Assembly (NCBI RefSeq): GCF_963678635.1
Contig: NW_026970764.1
Coordinates: forward strand, 29,651-93,650
Direction of reading: 5' to 3'
Length of the DNA stretch: 64,000 nucleotides
Source of the DNA: Symsagittifera roscoffensis
Lineage: Eukaryota; Xenacoelomorpha; Acoela; Convolutidae
Shown: piece by piece, positions 56,056 to 64,000 of the stretch
Layout of the letters: each line of letters opens with the position of its first letter
How positions within the stretch are numbered: position 1 is the stretch's first letter
Made by a program: the position numbers and the translations under genes
The notes under the pieces: generated by a model
Told to the model about the DNA's origin: nothing
What the model saw: the letters and a program-made list of their open reading frames with translations, nothing else
Databases searched by the model: none

Positions 56056-57192
56056 CAATTCAAAAATCCATCAAAAATTGCTACCCAACAGTCACAGAAT
56101 CAGTCTTCACCGACATCATCCCAAGATAATCCAACACCACCTTCAACTACTCAAAATCCTCAAACATCTACACGAATTTCTTTTCAAGACAATCCATACA
56201 CTTTTGAAGAACGGCACGCTCGTTTATCTGAACCACTAGAACCAGTTCAACGACAAGCATCTCTAAGTGAACCAACATATAATCTTTACCCAACACTACC
56301 ACAAGAACTAAGTAGAATACGAAACCTTAGTCAAAACCAAAACACAACAGAAATAAATAGACAAATTATACATCCTCGACGAAATAGAAATTTTCAAACT
56401 CCCCGAGTTCATTTTGATATACCTCAATCCCCATCACAAACCACTCCAGAAAACACCACTGGTATATTACCAGAAACCCCTACACTTCTTTCACAACGTA
56501 GAACCTCAAGCTTACCATCAGATTACTTAGGTTCAACACCAACATCTGAACAAATACGTGAAAATCCTTTTAACCCCCCAAACCAAACATCACGATTTCC
56601 ATATTGGACTACACATTCATTCACACAAGGTGAACCAAATTTAGTCAATGACCCCATAGATATTTCTACGGATACAACAACATCCTCATCACTACCAGAA
56701 ACATTATCACTACCATCAACACCATCAATAAGCCAATTTTCACCACTACCCTTTAACTTAAATTTTCCAAATAATCTCGACGCCAGATATCGAGAACAAT
56801 CATCAATAAATATTCCTTTAAGATTAGATTGGAATACATTTACAGCACCTCCACCATTATTTGGACAACATCAAGAAAGTAACCGCCTTCATAACTGGGC
56901 ACTTAATAGATTACAATATCGCCAAGATATTCACAACGATATCCGTGATCACAATATTCAAATACTCCAACAAAACAGTTTACAATTAAAGTTTGAAATC
57001 ACAGTTAAAATAAACAATATTACACAACATCCCTACCCATTAAACCCACCTAACATAACAGCTCAATCACTACCACCACCGTTTATAACTACTGAAGTAA
57101 TATACAAATACGACAGATATACCAAAAACACAATTGGTTACATTACATTTTATAACCCATACTCAGGATTATCATACACATGTATATTCTAA
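56056..57192 (+). CDS. ATG-less 378-codon frame (ORF c) before the envelope gene
   Basis: Open from the codon after TAA (56053-56055) to TAA at 57190-57192, with no ATG, TTG, CTG or GTG codon in frame. Residues 1-230 are Pro/Ser/Thr/Gln-rich; the last 140 look folded ('FGQHQESNRLHNWALNRL', 'YKYDRYTKNTIGYITFYN'). The end overlaps the envelope ATG by 13 bases. A chance frame this long in DNA with about 70% AT, where stops are frequent, is very unlikely. It must be reached by splicing from an upstream ATG (candidate acceptor CTACCCAACAG ending at 56091, phase 0) or by a non-AUG start. Function unknown. Confidence 0.7.
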   Translation, partial: QFKNPSKIATQQSQNQSSPTSSQDNPTPPSTTQNPQTSTRISFQDNPYTFEERHARLSEPLEPVQRQASLSEPTYNLYPTLPQELSRIRNLSQNQNTTEINRQIIHPRRNRNFQTPRVHFDIPQSPSQTTPENTTGILPETPTLLSQRRTSSLPSDYLGSTPTSEQIRENPFNPPNQTSRFPYWTTHSFTQGEPNLVNDPIDISTDTTTSSSLPETLSLPSTPSISQFSPLPFNLNFPNNLDARYREQSSINIPLRLDWNTFTAPPPLFGQHQESNRLHNWALNRLQYRQDIHNDIRDHNIQILQQNSLQLKFEITVKINNITQHPYPLNPPNITAQSLPPPFITTEVIYKYDRYTKNTIGYITFYNPYSGLSYTCIF

Positions 57193-59798
57193 AATTATTA
57201 ATTTTTCTCCAACTCTTTTTTCTAGTAACCTCAAATCAAAACATAAACCCTTCCCCTCGTACAGGACCACAAGATTTATTAGTAACACATTACGATTGCG
57301 AAGAAAATGAACAAAAAACACTACATAAATATGCAATAAATCAAGTATCACAATGTGAAACAGAACCACAAGCTATAGAAACCACAGATATCATAGCAAC
57401 ACTCTATTCAAAAGCCCGAGCAACAACAGTTACAGGTTATAAATTCACAGCGACATTCTCCGAAAAGAAAGTACATTGTTCACAAGTCTCCAACGGCAAC
57501 AAAAACCGACTTGACCATGAATCATTCTATCAAAGTAATATAGAACGTCTTTTACATCTCAATCCCGACGATTGTAAAAATGAATTACTTAGACTAAACA
57601 TCACACAAAATAAAAACTCCCAAAGAAAATTAGTTAATTTTCAAGTTTTTTCAGACTCTGTACATCAATCACAACTTGAAAGACACCAAGGACATATAAA
57701 ACTAGACGAAAAATACCCGTATAACGGCGCACACGGACGATTAACCTATGACCTACATGATAAACATTGGATACCACACATTGGTATAAATAACCCATCA
57801 AACTGCAAAGCAGACACAAAAAATAAAGGATACCAAGAAATAATGTTTTTCGATTGGAAAATACAACTCGAAAAAATACAACTCACACGAGATTTATCTG
57901 ATAATACAATGATCTATCAAGGAATCCGACTACCTTGTAAAAATGATCAAGGATATTGCGACCCTACAACAAGAACACAAGCAACAATTGTTTGGTTCCC
58001 CGAAGATACATGTACAACATTTCAAGTAGCAAAAATACACGCTCGTATGATAAAATTTCACGAAAAATATTTCATACAATCAATTCCTTATGAACAAGTC
58101 CATCCATCACGAAAACTAAGTTCCGATTTTAGAAACATAGACAATATAGAAAATAAATTGACACGTTTTCAAATATATCAAGAAACAGAACTTGCATGTA
58201 AATACAGGAATCCACTTCACAGAACACAATACTCTGAAATATTAGTTGAATACGAAAAAGGATTCGACATGACCACTGGAAAGGTAAAAATCGACCCATA
58301 TGCCACAGGTCATCCTCTAAACGAAGGAACATCCTATATACCAGTTAATTTTGAAAAAAGCAACGGACAACCTGGTGGACATCTAAAACCTTATGACACC
58401 AGAAGCACACGCTTACAAGAATTATCACTAATGAATACTACATATTTCGGTAATATCCACTATGATATTCATTTAGATATGAAACTAGATTATACAATTA
58501 GCCGAATTTTTCAAGAAATGTCACTCTCCGAATTAGAAACACTACACCAACTATGCGAATTAGAACGAACACAAATATTACAATCACTTGCACTAGCAGT
58601 ATTAAAAATACCCTACGCAGGATACTTATTATCAGGAAATAGATCAAATTTTTTAGACTACGAAGGAAACATCTTATGGTTTTATACTTGTACCAAAAAA
58701 GTATCACCACTCTACGTTTTTGAAGATAAACGATGTTATAAAAGAATCCCTATCTTTTATAAGAATAAAGTACATTTCGTGGATACACTTTCACGAAGAA
58801 CCTATTTCTGGGATACCGCAGTCCCATGTGGATCAGAAAATAGCCACAATGTAGTACAACTAAACCCTGATGAAAATAAATATTACCTTCTCACTCCATA
58901 TCCCACATTAATGCAATCACTCAAAAAATTTTCACCAGAAAGCATTCGCGCTATCGCTCGAAACCCAAATATAGACTTACAATCAATAGGAATATACTCA
59001 AAATCAGATATTCAACATCACATTAGAACACAACAATTCCAGGAATTATTAACACAAATGGACACAATACAAAGACAATCAATAGACCAAAACTTACGCA
59101 AACTTGCAGAAACCGCAGGATTTGCCGATATCTACACGCAAGACTATAGCGGATATTTTAAAGACATTAAAGATTATATATATCTAAACGGCGAAAAATA
59201 CCGTCCCCAAGATATATCACCAATTAACATTTTTAGCTTCGTTACACTCAAAAATGAGATCCTTGATTTTCTAGGATGGCCCTACTACATCTTAGAAAAA
59301 TTGACTATTTTATACGCAATGTTTAACTTTATTGGATTTCTTTTCTCACTCTTAAAAGGAATCTACAATACATGTGCTATACACACACAAGTAAACAGAC
59401 AAGCAAGCGTAGCACGCATACTCTTTGCAGGATTTTTTGGAATTTTTTCCACATCTATAAACAAAATTCTTTTAGACGCACAAATAAAAGAATATAACAC
59501 AAAAATAACAACACGACAAAATACATACGACGAAGAACATAACAATGTCGACACACAGCCAACGGCACCACAACTACCACCCCTACCAAATAACCATCCA
59601 CTATCCCTAGTCCCACGAAATTTTCGAAATTTAGCAATCACACATAATCCAAATTTTCGACTCAATACATCGCAAAGTCCCGTCCAACATATAATGACAC
59701 ATCAATCACAAGATGATAATACTTATGAACAAATTATTGAACAGCCCCATACCACCGCTTTTCAATCTCAAAATAATAATTTTTTTAGCCCACGATGA
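57180..59798 (+). CDS. env: Envelope-type glycoprotein, chuvirus-glycoprotein-like
   Basis: 872 codons. Residues 1-18 form a signal peptide (hydrophobic core 'LLIFLQLFFLV'). A long Cys-containing ectodomain follows. The block from about 458 to 555 ('LCELERTQIL', 'AGYLLSGNRSNF', 'CYKRIPIFYKN', 'FVDTLSRRTYF') resembles the conserved C-terminal half of glycoproteins of chuviruses and related negative-strand RNA viruses, a family known also from some retroelements. A hydrophobic region at 695-730 ('FNFIGFLFSLL') is the likely membrane anchor, with a second at about 745-760, then a Pro/Gln-rich tail. It would act at the membrane in binding and fusion. The envelope role is well supported; the chuvirus link rests on pattern recognition. 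Confidence 0.75.
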   Translation: MYILKLLIFLQLFFLVTSNQNINPSPRTGPQDLLVTHYDCEENEQKTLHKYAINQVSQCETEPQAIETTDIIATLYSKARATTVTGYKFTATFSEKKVHCSQVSNGNKNRLDHESFYQSNIERLLHLNPDDCKNELLRLNITQNKNSQRKLVNFQVFSDSVHQSQLERHQGHIKLDEKYPYNGAHGRLTYDLHDKHWIPHIGINNPSNCKADTKNKGYQEIMFFDWKIQLEKIQLTRDLSDNTMIYQGIRLPCKNDQGYCDPTTRTQATIVWFPEDTCTTFQVAKIHARMIKFHEKYFIQSIPYEQVHPSRKLSSDFRNIDNIENKLTRFQIYQETELACKYRNPLHRTQYSEILVEYEKGFDMTTGKVKIDPYATGHPLNEGTSYIPVNFEKSNGQPGGHLKPYDTRSTRLQELSLMNTTYFGNIHYDIHLDMKLDYTISRIFQEMSLSELETLHQLCELERTQILQSLALAVLKIPYAGYLLSGNRSNFLDYEGNILWFYTCTKKVSPLYVFEDKRCYKRIPIFYKNKVHFVDTLSRRTYFWDTAVPCGSENSHNVVQLNPDENKYYLLTPYPTLMQSLKKFSPESIRAIARNPNIDLQSIGIYSKSDIQHHIRTQQFQELLTQMDTIQRQSIDQNLRKLAETAGFADIYTQDYSGYFKDIKDYIYLNGEKYRPQDISPINIFSFVTLKNEILDFLGWPYYILEKLTILYAMFNFIGFLFSLLKGIYNTCAIHTQVNRQASVARILFAGFFGIFSTSINKILLDAQIKEYNTKITTRQNTYDEEHNNVDTQPTAPQLPPLPNNHPLSLVPRNFRNLAITHNPNFRLNTSQSPVQHIMTHQSQDDNTYEQIIEQPHTTAFQSQNNNFFSPR

Positions 59799-61594
59799 GC
59801 CGCCAACTTGGATCACTACACCGATCAAATTCCCATCCAACCAATCTTACCTCTTCAATCCCAATCATACCACTTTTTGCTTTTCCGCCACCCGATTTTC
59901 CATCTAGCAATGTAACATCAGGCATGAATTCCGACACTAACTCACATATTTCAGTTTTATACTCCATCTCACAGCTAAATAACCCGAATATTGAAACCCC
60001 CGATGAATTTGCCGACTCAGAACCGTCCCCATCCAATAATTTTCATAACCCTTCTAATTTTTCTCAACCTCCTTTTCAACCCATATTGTCAAATAACCCT
60101 GACCCAATCACTCCCACACCCTCTTATGCTTCCCAAGTCACCCCAACCTACTCCTCATACCATTCTGACCAATCATCTCATTCTCCAGACACCCCCCGAA
60201 TCTCCCCAGAATTAGATAATTTTATTACCCTCCAACAACAACCCTACCATCTTAACACCCCGACCATAAACCAAATCTCCTCCACTACAGATTCATCCAA
60301 TCCCCCTACACCCTCTACAAATTATACTGAATCATTAACACCATCATCCACATCCACTATATCTTCACTAAACACAAATAGAGCTTACCGCACTTTTAAA
60401 AGAAAATTCCCCAACCATCCTTTCCCAGCAAAACCAGGAACAGCCCGTGAATACATCAACCACCCCCAGCATACTAACACTAAAGAATTTTTAGCTATCA
60501 CTTTACCCTCGTTTCCACAATACACCTTAAACACCCCTCACGACGCTAACGAAACACGCAACTTTGTAGATGAATACGTTTTAATGCCCACTCTCTCTTG
60601 GACCTCATACTATCATTTCACTAACCCTCTTTGCTTACCCTTATCTAACACTCACATCGATATAGAGCGAAATAAGGACATGCTATATCAACTAACTACA
60701 CCACTAACCGCTAGACAGTTTACTTACGTTGGATATAAAAAATCACTAAAAATACACACTGCACCTAGAGCTAATGAATATACACTAGAATACTACGATC
60801 ACAACATCATTAGAGCTAACCAAGATAAATTCCTAGACGACGATCGCTTCGCTAATCCACAAATCACCGAGAAATTTTTCATCAAGACACCATATGTATT
60901 TACACTAAACATCTTCGACCGAAAGTTTGATCACATTATTTCAGAAGCACTAACAAACACACAGGCATACGAAAGTTTTAAAGAACGCTTCCAAATCTTT
61001 TCACTAACCTTTCATTTCCTTGCACCACACGAAAGAGATTTACACTGCTCACACGATATTATGTTGCGCACTAAACAAACACATACATATAGTTATTATC
61101 GCTTCATCCAAAATCACTTTGACCTCCACACACCATCTAGACAACCACACCATCGTTTCCAATTCATCAACTCAAAATACACTTCACCGTATTTCCTAAA
61201 TTTCACATATTGTATTAAAGACACTAACCTCCATGGTATTCTTCGTAATTATGACCCCATAACCCAAATGTACATTTTCTGCCCCATCACCAAGACCTTC
61301 AACGCCGAAGAATCCCGACCCTTCCTTATCCCGCACGAGTTTGTACAGCCTATAGAAATCCCAATTTTAGAATTCATCCACAACACTAAATTTAACCACA
61401 AATTATATAACTTAATCCAAAACACACCTTATGAGTTTGCAGTAGGCACTGAAGAACTAACCACTATTAAGGCACTTCAATTGCTTTGGCCACTGCTTCA
61501 AACTAAAAATATCATCCGCATTCTAGCTAAACTACTCACAACTTCAGAACTAATTCACGACATCTTCCCCCACGGTTTTTTCCCCGACGACTAA
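59795..61594 (+). CDS. 599-codon ORF d, unknown, ATGA-coupled to the envelope gene
   Basis: Its ATG sits in the envelope stop (ATGA, 59795-59798), so it may be translated by termination-reinitiation. Residues 1-200 are Pro/Ser/Thr/Asn-rich and disordered. From about 205 on there is a folded-looking part rich in aromatic residues and His ('WTSYYHFTNPLCLPLSNTH', 'FSLTFHFLAPHERDLHCSH', 'YFLNFTYCIKDTNLHG'), ending in a Leu-rich helix ('LLWPLLQTKNIIRILAKLL'). No signal peptide. The plan (disordered N-terminus, folded C-terminus) is like that of ORF c. No known family recognised. A splice donor follows the stop by three bases. Confidence 0.7.
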   Translation: MSRQLGSLHRSNSHPTNLTSSIPIIPLFAFPPPDFPSSNVTSGMNSDTNSHISVLYSISQLNNPNIETPDEFADSEPSPSNNFHNPSNFSQPPFQPILSNNPDPITPTPSYASQVTPTYSSYHSDQSSHSPDTPRISPELDNFITLQQQPYHLNTPTINQISSTTDSSNPPTPSTNYTESLTPSSTSTISSLNTNRAYRTFKRKFPNHPFPAKPGTAREYINHPQHTNTKEFLAITLPSFPQYTLNTPHDANETRNFVDEYVLMPTLSWTSYYHFTNPLCLPLSNTHIDIERNKDMLYQLTTPLTARQFTYVGYKKSLKIHTAPRANEYTLEYYDHNIIRANQDKFLDDDRFANPQITEKFFIKTPYVFTLNIFDRKFDHIISEALTNTQAYESFKERFQIFSLTFHFLAPHERDLHCSHDIMLRTKQTHTYSYYRFIQNHFDLHTPSRQPHHRFQFINSKYTSPYFLNFTYCIKDTNLHGILRNYDPITQMYIFCPITKTFNAEESRPFLIPHEFVQPIEIPILEFIHNTKFNHKLYNLIQNTPYEFAVGTEELTTIKALQLLWPLLQTKNIIRILAKLLTTSELIHDIFPHGFFPDD

Positions 61595-61597
61595 CAG

Positions 61598-61677
61598 GTA
61601 AGTATGAATTAAGTAAATATTACTAACTAATTAAATAATTGAAAAAACTCACCATTCTTTATTCATGTTTTCTTTAG
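61598..61677 (+). other. Consensus 80-bp intron after the last ORF
   Basis: The donor AACAG|GTAAGT lies three bases after the ORF d stop. TACTAAC (61621-61627) is a perfect branch-site word, and the acceptor is TTTTCTTTAG. All three signals are near-ideal. Splicing here would not change any visible ORF. Confidence 0.55.
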
Positions 61678-63209
61678 ATTTTTAGCCTTCATCCTCGATC
61701 ATCTGAAAAATTCACAAAAGAAAAATAAAAAATAGCAAACTTCTTCAAAACTGTTTAAGACCCTATTAAACTTTTGCACCAACAATTAAAATAAATATAA
61801 TACCAATGCAGTAAATTAATTTATAAAATTTTCCCCCAAAGCAGTAAATCTAATTATGATGAAAATTTGTATCTTAAAATTCCCCCATAACTAGCAGTAA
61901 ATTTCCAAATTCTATGCAGTAAATTAATAAAATGCAATTGCAGTACTAACCTTTTGATATTTTCATTCATTCGCACAGAAATTCTATCCACACTCGCACA
62001 GCTCGCCCACGAAGAATTGTTTAAAATAATGAATTTCAGTTTCAAGTTTTCACACTCAACAACTCTAACATATAATAACATGTTTCAAACTTTCCTTTAA
62101 CCCGGTTGGAAAGGAATCATATACTAAACAAAACTAACCAACGCAGCTTACTAAATACCACAAATCATAGAATAACAGCATGACTAAGAAAAGGAAACCA
62201 ACGGTACCCAAACCGGATTAACCCAGTTTAAAACTGGATAATTTATTCTTTTGAAGACTATTACAAAGTCTTAGAAAGAAATAATAAAACACAAAAAAGT
62301 CGAAAGACAAACCCATACCACAAACAATTTGATTTTTGAAAAAAGGAGACAACCAACGAAACATAAGAAAAACCACAACAAACCCAACATAAAACGTTGT
62401 CACATAACAGGACCCCTCACAAAAACCGCATGAAATCATACTCCCACACCTGGCCTAACCCACCAGGAAGGACGTCCTGAGCATGCTCTATAGCCGGCCT
62501 AACCCACCGCGCTACATCCACGCTTTGTGACCACACCTTTATTTTTAATAAGAGCTACTCAAGGGTGAGTAACTCTTCAAAATAACCGAACTAAAACAAA
62601 AAGCTTTTGTGAAAACAACTAACTAAAATCATTATTAAAAAATATTAAACTAATAAAAGTTTTATAAAATGTAAAATCACATGATGCAATATATAGATCA
62701 GAATACAACACCAAGGACGAACATCAAAAGACAAGACGACCTCACTACACTCGAGAGAGAATGACCAACTACAATCGATATGCCGCTCACAATCACAACT
62801 CAAAGGATTTAGAGTACGACTTGACCTCGCAGAAAAGGACTTCATTGAACTAGACCAATGACCACCTCGATGACCCAAGTGTACGTACAGATCCGAGTAA
62901 CCAGGCATCCCCTCCACGCACAATCTCCACGCCATTCCCAAGCTAGATCAGACACAAAAGAAGTTCTCCCCGAAGAACAGAAAAACCTGACATAGCCAAC
63001 CATTCTGAAATCAGAATTGGTTTTGTTGCAGAGACTCAGTCGTTGTCACAAGAAGAACACAACGTCTTATGTCTCTAACTCCAGTTTCCTGGAACTTCCT
63101 AAACAAAAAGGAAACAAAGAAATATGATGTTCGCCAAATACCAACGTCCATCATCCATCCTTGAATTACAGAAGAACTGTTCTAAAAAACTCTGTAAAAC
63201 CCGGATGGG
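61678..63209 (+). other. 3' non-coding region of the giant element
   Basis: 1.5 kb without a plus-strand ORF. 'GCAGTAAAT' recurs at least four times between 61809 and 61925. A perfect palindrome CCAGTTTAAAACTGG lies at 62222-62236. A GC-rich patch is described separately. The sequence just before the LTR, CCCGGATGGG, is a weak polypurine tract. Confidence 0.55.
62452..62508 (+). other. GC-rich patch with twin palindromes
   Basis: GGCCTAACCCACC occurs at 62452-62464 and again at 62496-62508. Between them two perfect 10-bp palindromes abut: AGGACGTCCT (62469-62478) and GAGCATGCTC (62479-62488). A short hairpin CCTGG...CCAGG overlaps the first repeat. It could be an RNA dimerisation, packaging or export signal; this is inference. 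Confidence 0.45.
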
Positions 63210-63619
63210 TGGAACCTGATCTAAACTATATTTTATGATTGGATAAATTAAATGTTTTACCAATGTAAAGTATTTAATATTAACCAATCATGATCCATCT
63301 AACTAACAACCCACTTATTTGTAAGTGCTGAAGTTACTTGTAATTTCAGCACCAGAGAGATTTGAATTTAACTTAGAAATTAGTTGGACTCTCCCGAGCA
63401 CTTCAGCAGCCGCAATAAACCAGTATACCCTAGATCTATTGAGCCTAGCAGAGACTAGTTAAACAACCTGAGACTAGATAGTATAAGAGTAAGATTAGGA
63501 TCGGTATTAGACTAAGAAGTTGCACGAATCTATCCGGCCGAAAATAAGATAGCGTGACGAGCAGACGGTGTACCCTATCCGAAATTACTCTATGAGTTAT
63601 ACACTCCAGTCATAACTCA
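63210..63619 (+). repeat. 3' LTR of the giant element
   Basis: Same 410 bases as the 5' LTR as far as I can compare. AATAAA at 63414-63419. Confidence 0.9.
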
Positions 63620-63638
63620 ATTTGCTGATTTTCTGTAG

Positions 63639-63725
63639 AAACCAACCTTTTATCTGCTCGCTAATGGGTCTTACTTTCTAAGTACAGAGTTTTTGGATAA
63701 TTATGAAAAGCTGAAAAAAATATAA
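63639..63725 (+). CDS. Gene B, terminal exon with stop
   Basis: After the acceptor 'GATTTTCTGTAG' (ends 63638) the frame reads 28 codons ('PTFYLLANGSYFLSTEFLD') to TAA at 63723-63725. The phase (0) fits the donor at 42009. Only 19 bases lie between the LTR end and this exon. It is short, so the call rests on phase, acceptor and protein-like composition. Confidence 0.55.
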   Translation, partial: KPTFYLLANGSYFLSTEFLDNYEKLKKI

Positions 63726-64000
63726 ACAGCAATTAAACAGCAATTATAAGATGTAATATAAACAAATTTCAACTCTGTTTACAAAATACAGAACTATTCA
63801 AGATTATGGCAACTTTCAGAACAAATATCCAAAAATGAAAACAACTCATGGTTTCCTCTTCAGCCCCGCAATGTTTAAATTGTGTGAAATTGCTAATAAA
63901 AATTTTTATTTGAAGGAAAAAGTGACAGCTAATTCAACGTTTTTCGATTTTTCAAAGCCTGTAACATTTTTGAAAAAGCTCAACAAAAGTTATTAGGCAG
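63726..64000 (+). other. Probable 3' UTR of gene B
   Basis: No further ORF. AATAAA at about 63894-63899 is a candidate poly(A) signal. Confidence 0.4.

Larger units (their letters stand above)
44708..63619 (+). mobile_element. Giant envelope-bearing Ty3/gypsy element (18.9 kb)
   Basis: 410-bp LTRs (44708-45117 and 63210-63619) start TGGAACC, end AACTCA, and look identical by eye. Between them in one orientation lie a leader, a small basic ORF, a 2740-codon gag-pol, two tiny hydrophobic ORFs, an ATG-less 378-codon frame, an envelope gene and a 599-codon ORF. The pol order protease-RT-RNase H-integrase and the integrase GPY module place it in Ty3/gypsy (Metaviridae). Ordinary members are about 5-8 kb. 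All long frames are intact and the LTRs match, so it is young. Flanking bases AATTA and ATTTG give no clear target duplication. Confidence 0.9.

Noticed and set aside
55838..56091. Splice from b1 (CAG|GTACGA at 55837) into ORF c at 56092
   Set aside because: Donor phase 2 and acceptor phase 0 do not match, so it would not join the frames.
48067..59665. Minus-strand frames opposite gag-pol and env
   Set aside because: Shadow frames of a long A-rich coding strand; no initiation context or domains.

Overview
The window is animal (metazoan) nuclear DNA: very AT-rich, gene-poor and packed with repeats. Protein-coding pieces are short exons with GT-AG borders, separated by introns of up to about 22 kb that are full of transposons. 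The phylum cannot be fixed from the sequence. One short exon (2504-2696, minus) has a leucine-patterned stretch reminiscent of nematode F-box-associated/LRR proteins, so an invertebrate, perhaps a nematode, is my best guess. There is one 200-base assembly gap (3801-4000).

Layout. 1-2030: decayed integrase region of a Ty3/gypsy element. 2504-2696: one minus-strand host exon. 4407-11319: the 3' part of host gene A (plus strand, six phase-compatible exons, product unknown), whose introns hold MITEs. 11320-25411: long region without a convincing gene, with two MITE families (one rich in GCGGAATCCGC palindromes, one hAT-like with 8-bp target duplications and several copies nested in each other), a 33-bp coding-phase minisatellite and a small Tc1/mariner-like MITE. 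25412-63725: host gene B (plus strand, four phase-compatible exons ending in a stop, AATAAA downstream, product unknown). Intron 1 of gene B carries a 441-bp hAT MITE, a 5-kb satellite with an exact 1391-bp duplication, and a 4.0-kb internally deleted Ty3/gypsy element in antisense. Intron 3 carries the main object of the window.

Main object: an 18.9-kb LTR element (44708-63619), about three times the size of an ordinary Ty3/gypsy element, with 410-bp LTRs that look identical. In order it holds a 1.25-kb leader, a small basic ORF overlapping gag, a single 2740-codon Gag-Pol (capsid-like region, zinc knuckle, protease, RT, RNase H, integrase with D,D(35)E and a GPY module), two tiny hydrophobic ORFs joined by an ATGA overlap, a 378-codon open frame with no ATG anywhere in it, an 872-aa envelope-type glycoprotein that resembles the glycoproteins of chuvirus-like negative-strand RNA viruses, and a 599-aa ORF of unknown function that starts inside the envelope stop codon (ATGA again). 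After the last ORF come a textbook short intron, a GC-rich patch with two abutting 10-bp palindromes, a weak purine tract and the 3' LTR. This has the layout of a complex, envelope-bearing, young retrovirus-like element, and it lies 19 bases upstream of the last exon of gene B.

How they work together: Gag-Pol would supply particle, reverse transcription and integration; the envelope would offer cell-to-cell or germline transfer; the remaining ORFs are accessory genes of unknown role. The smaller LTR element and the MITEs lack their own complete enzymes and would depend on others.
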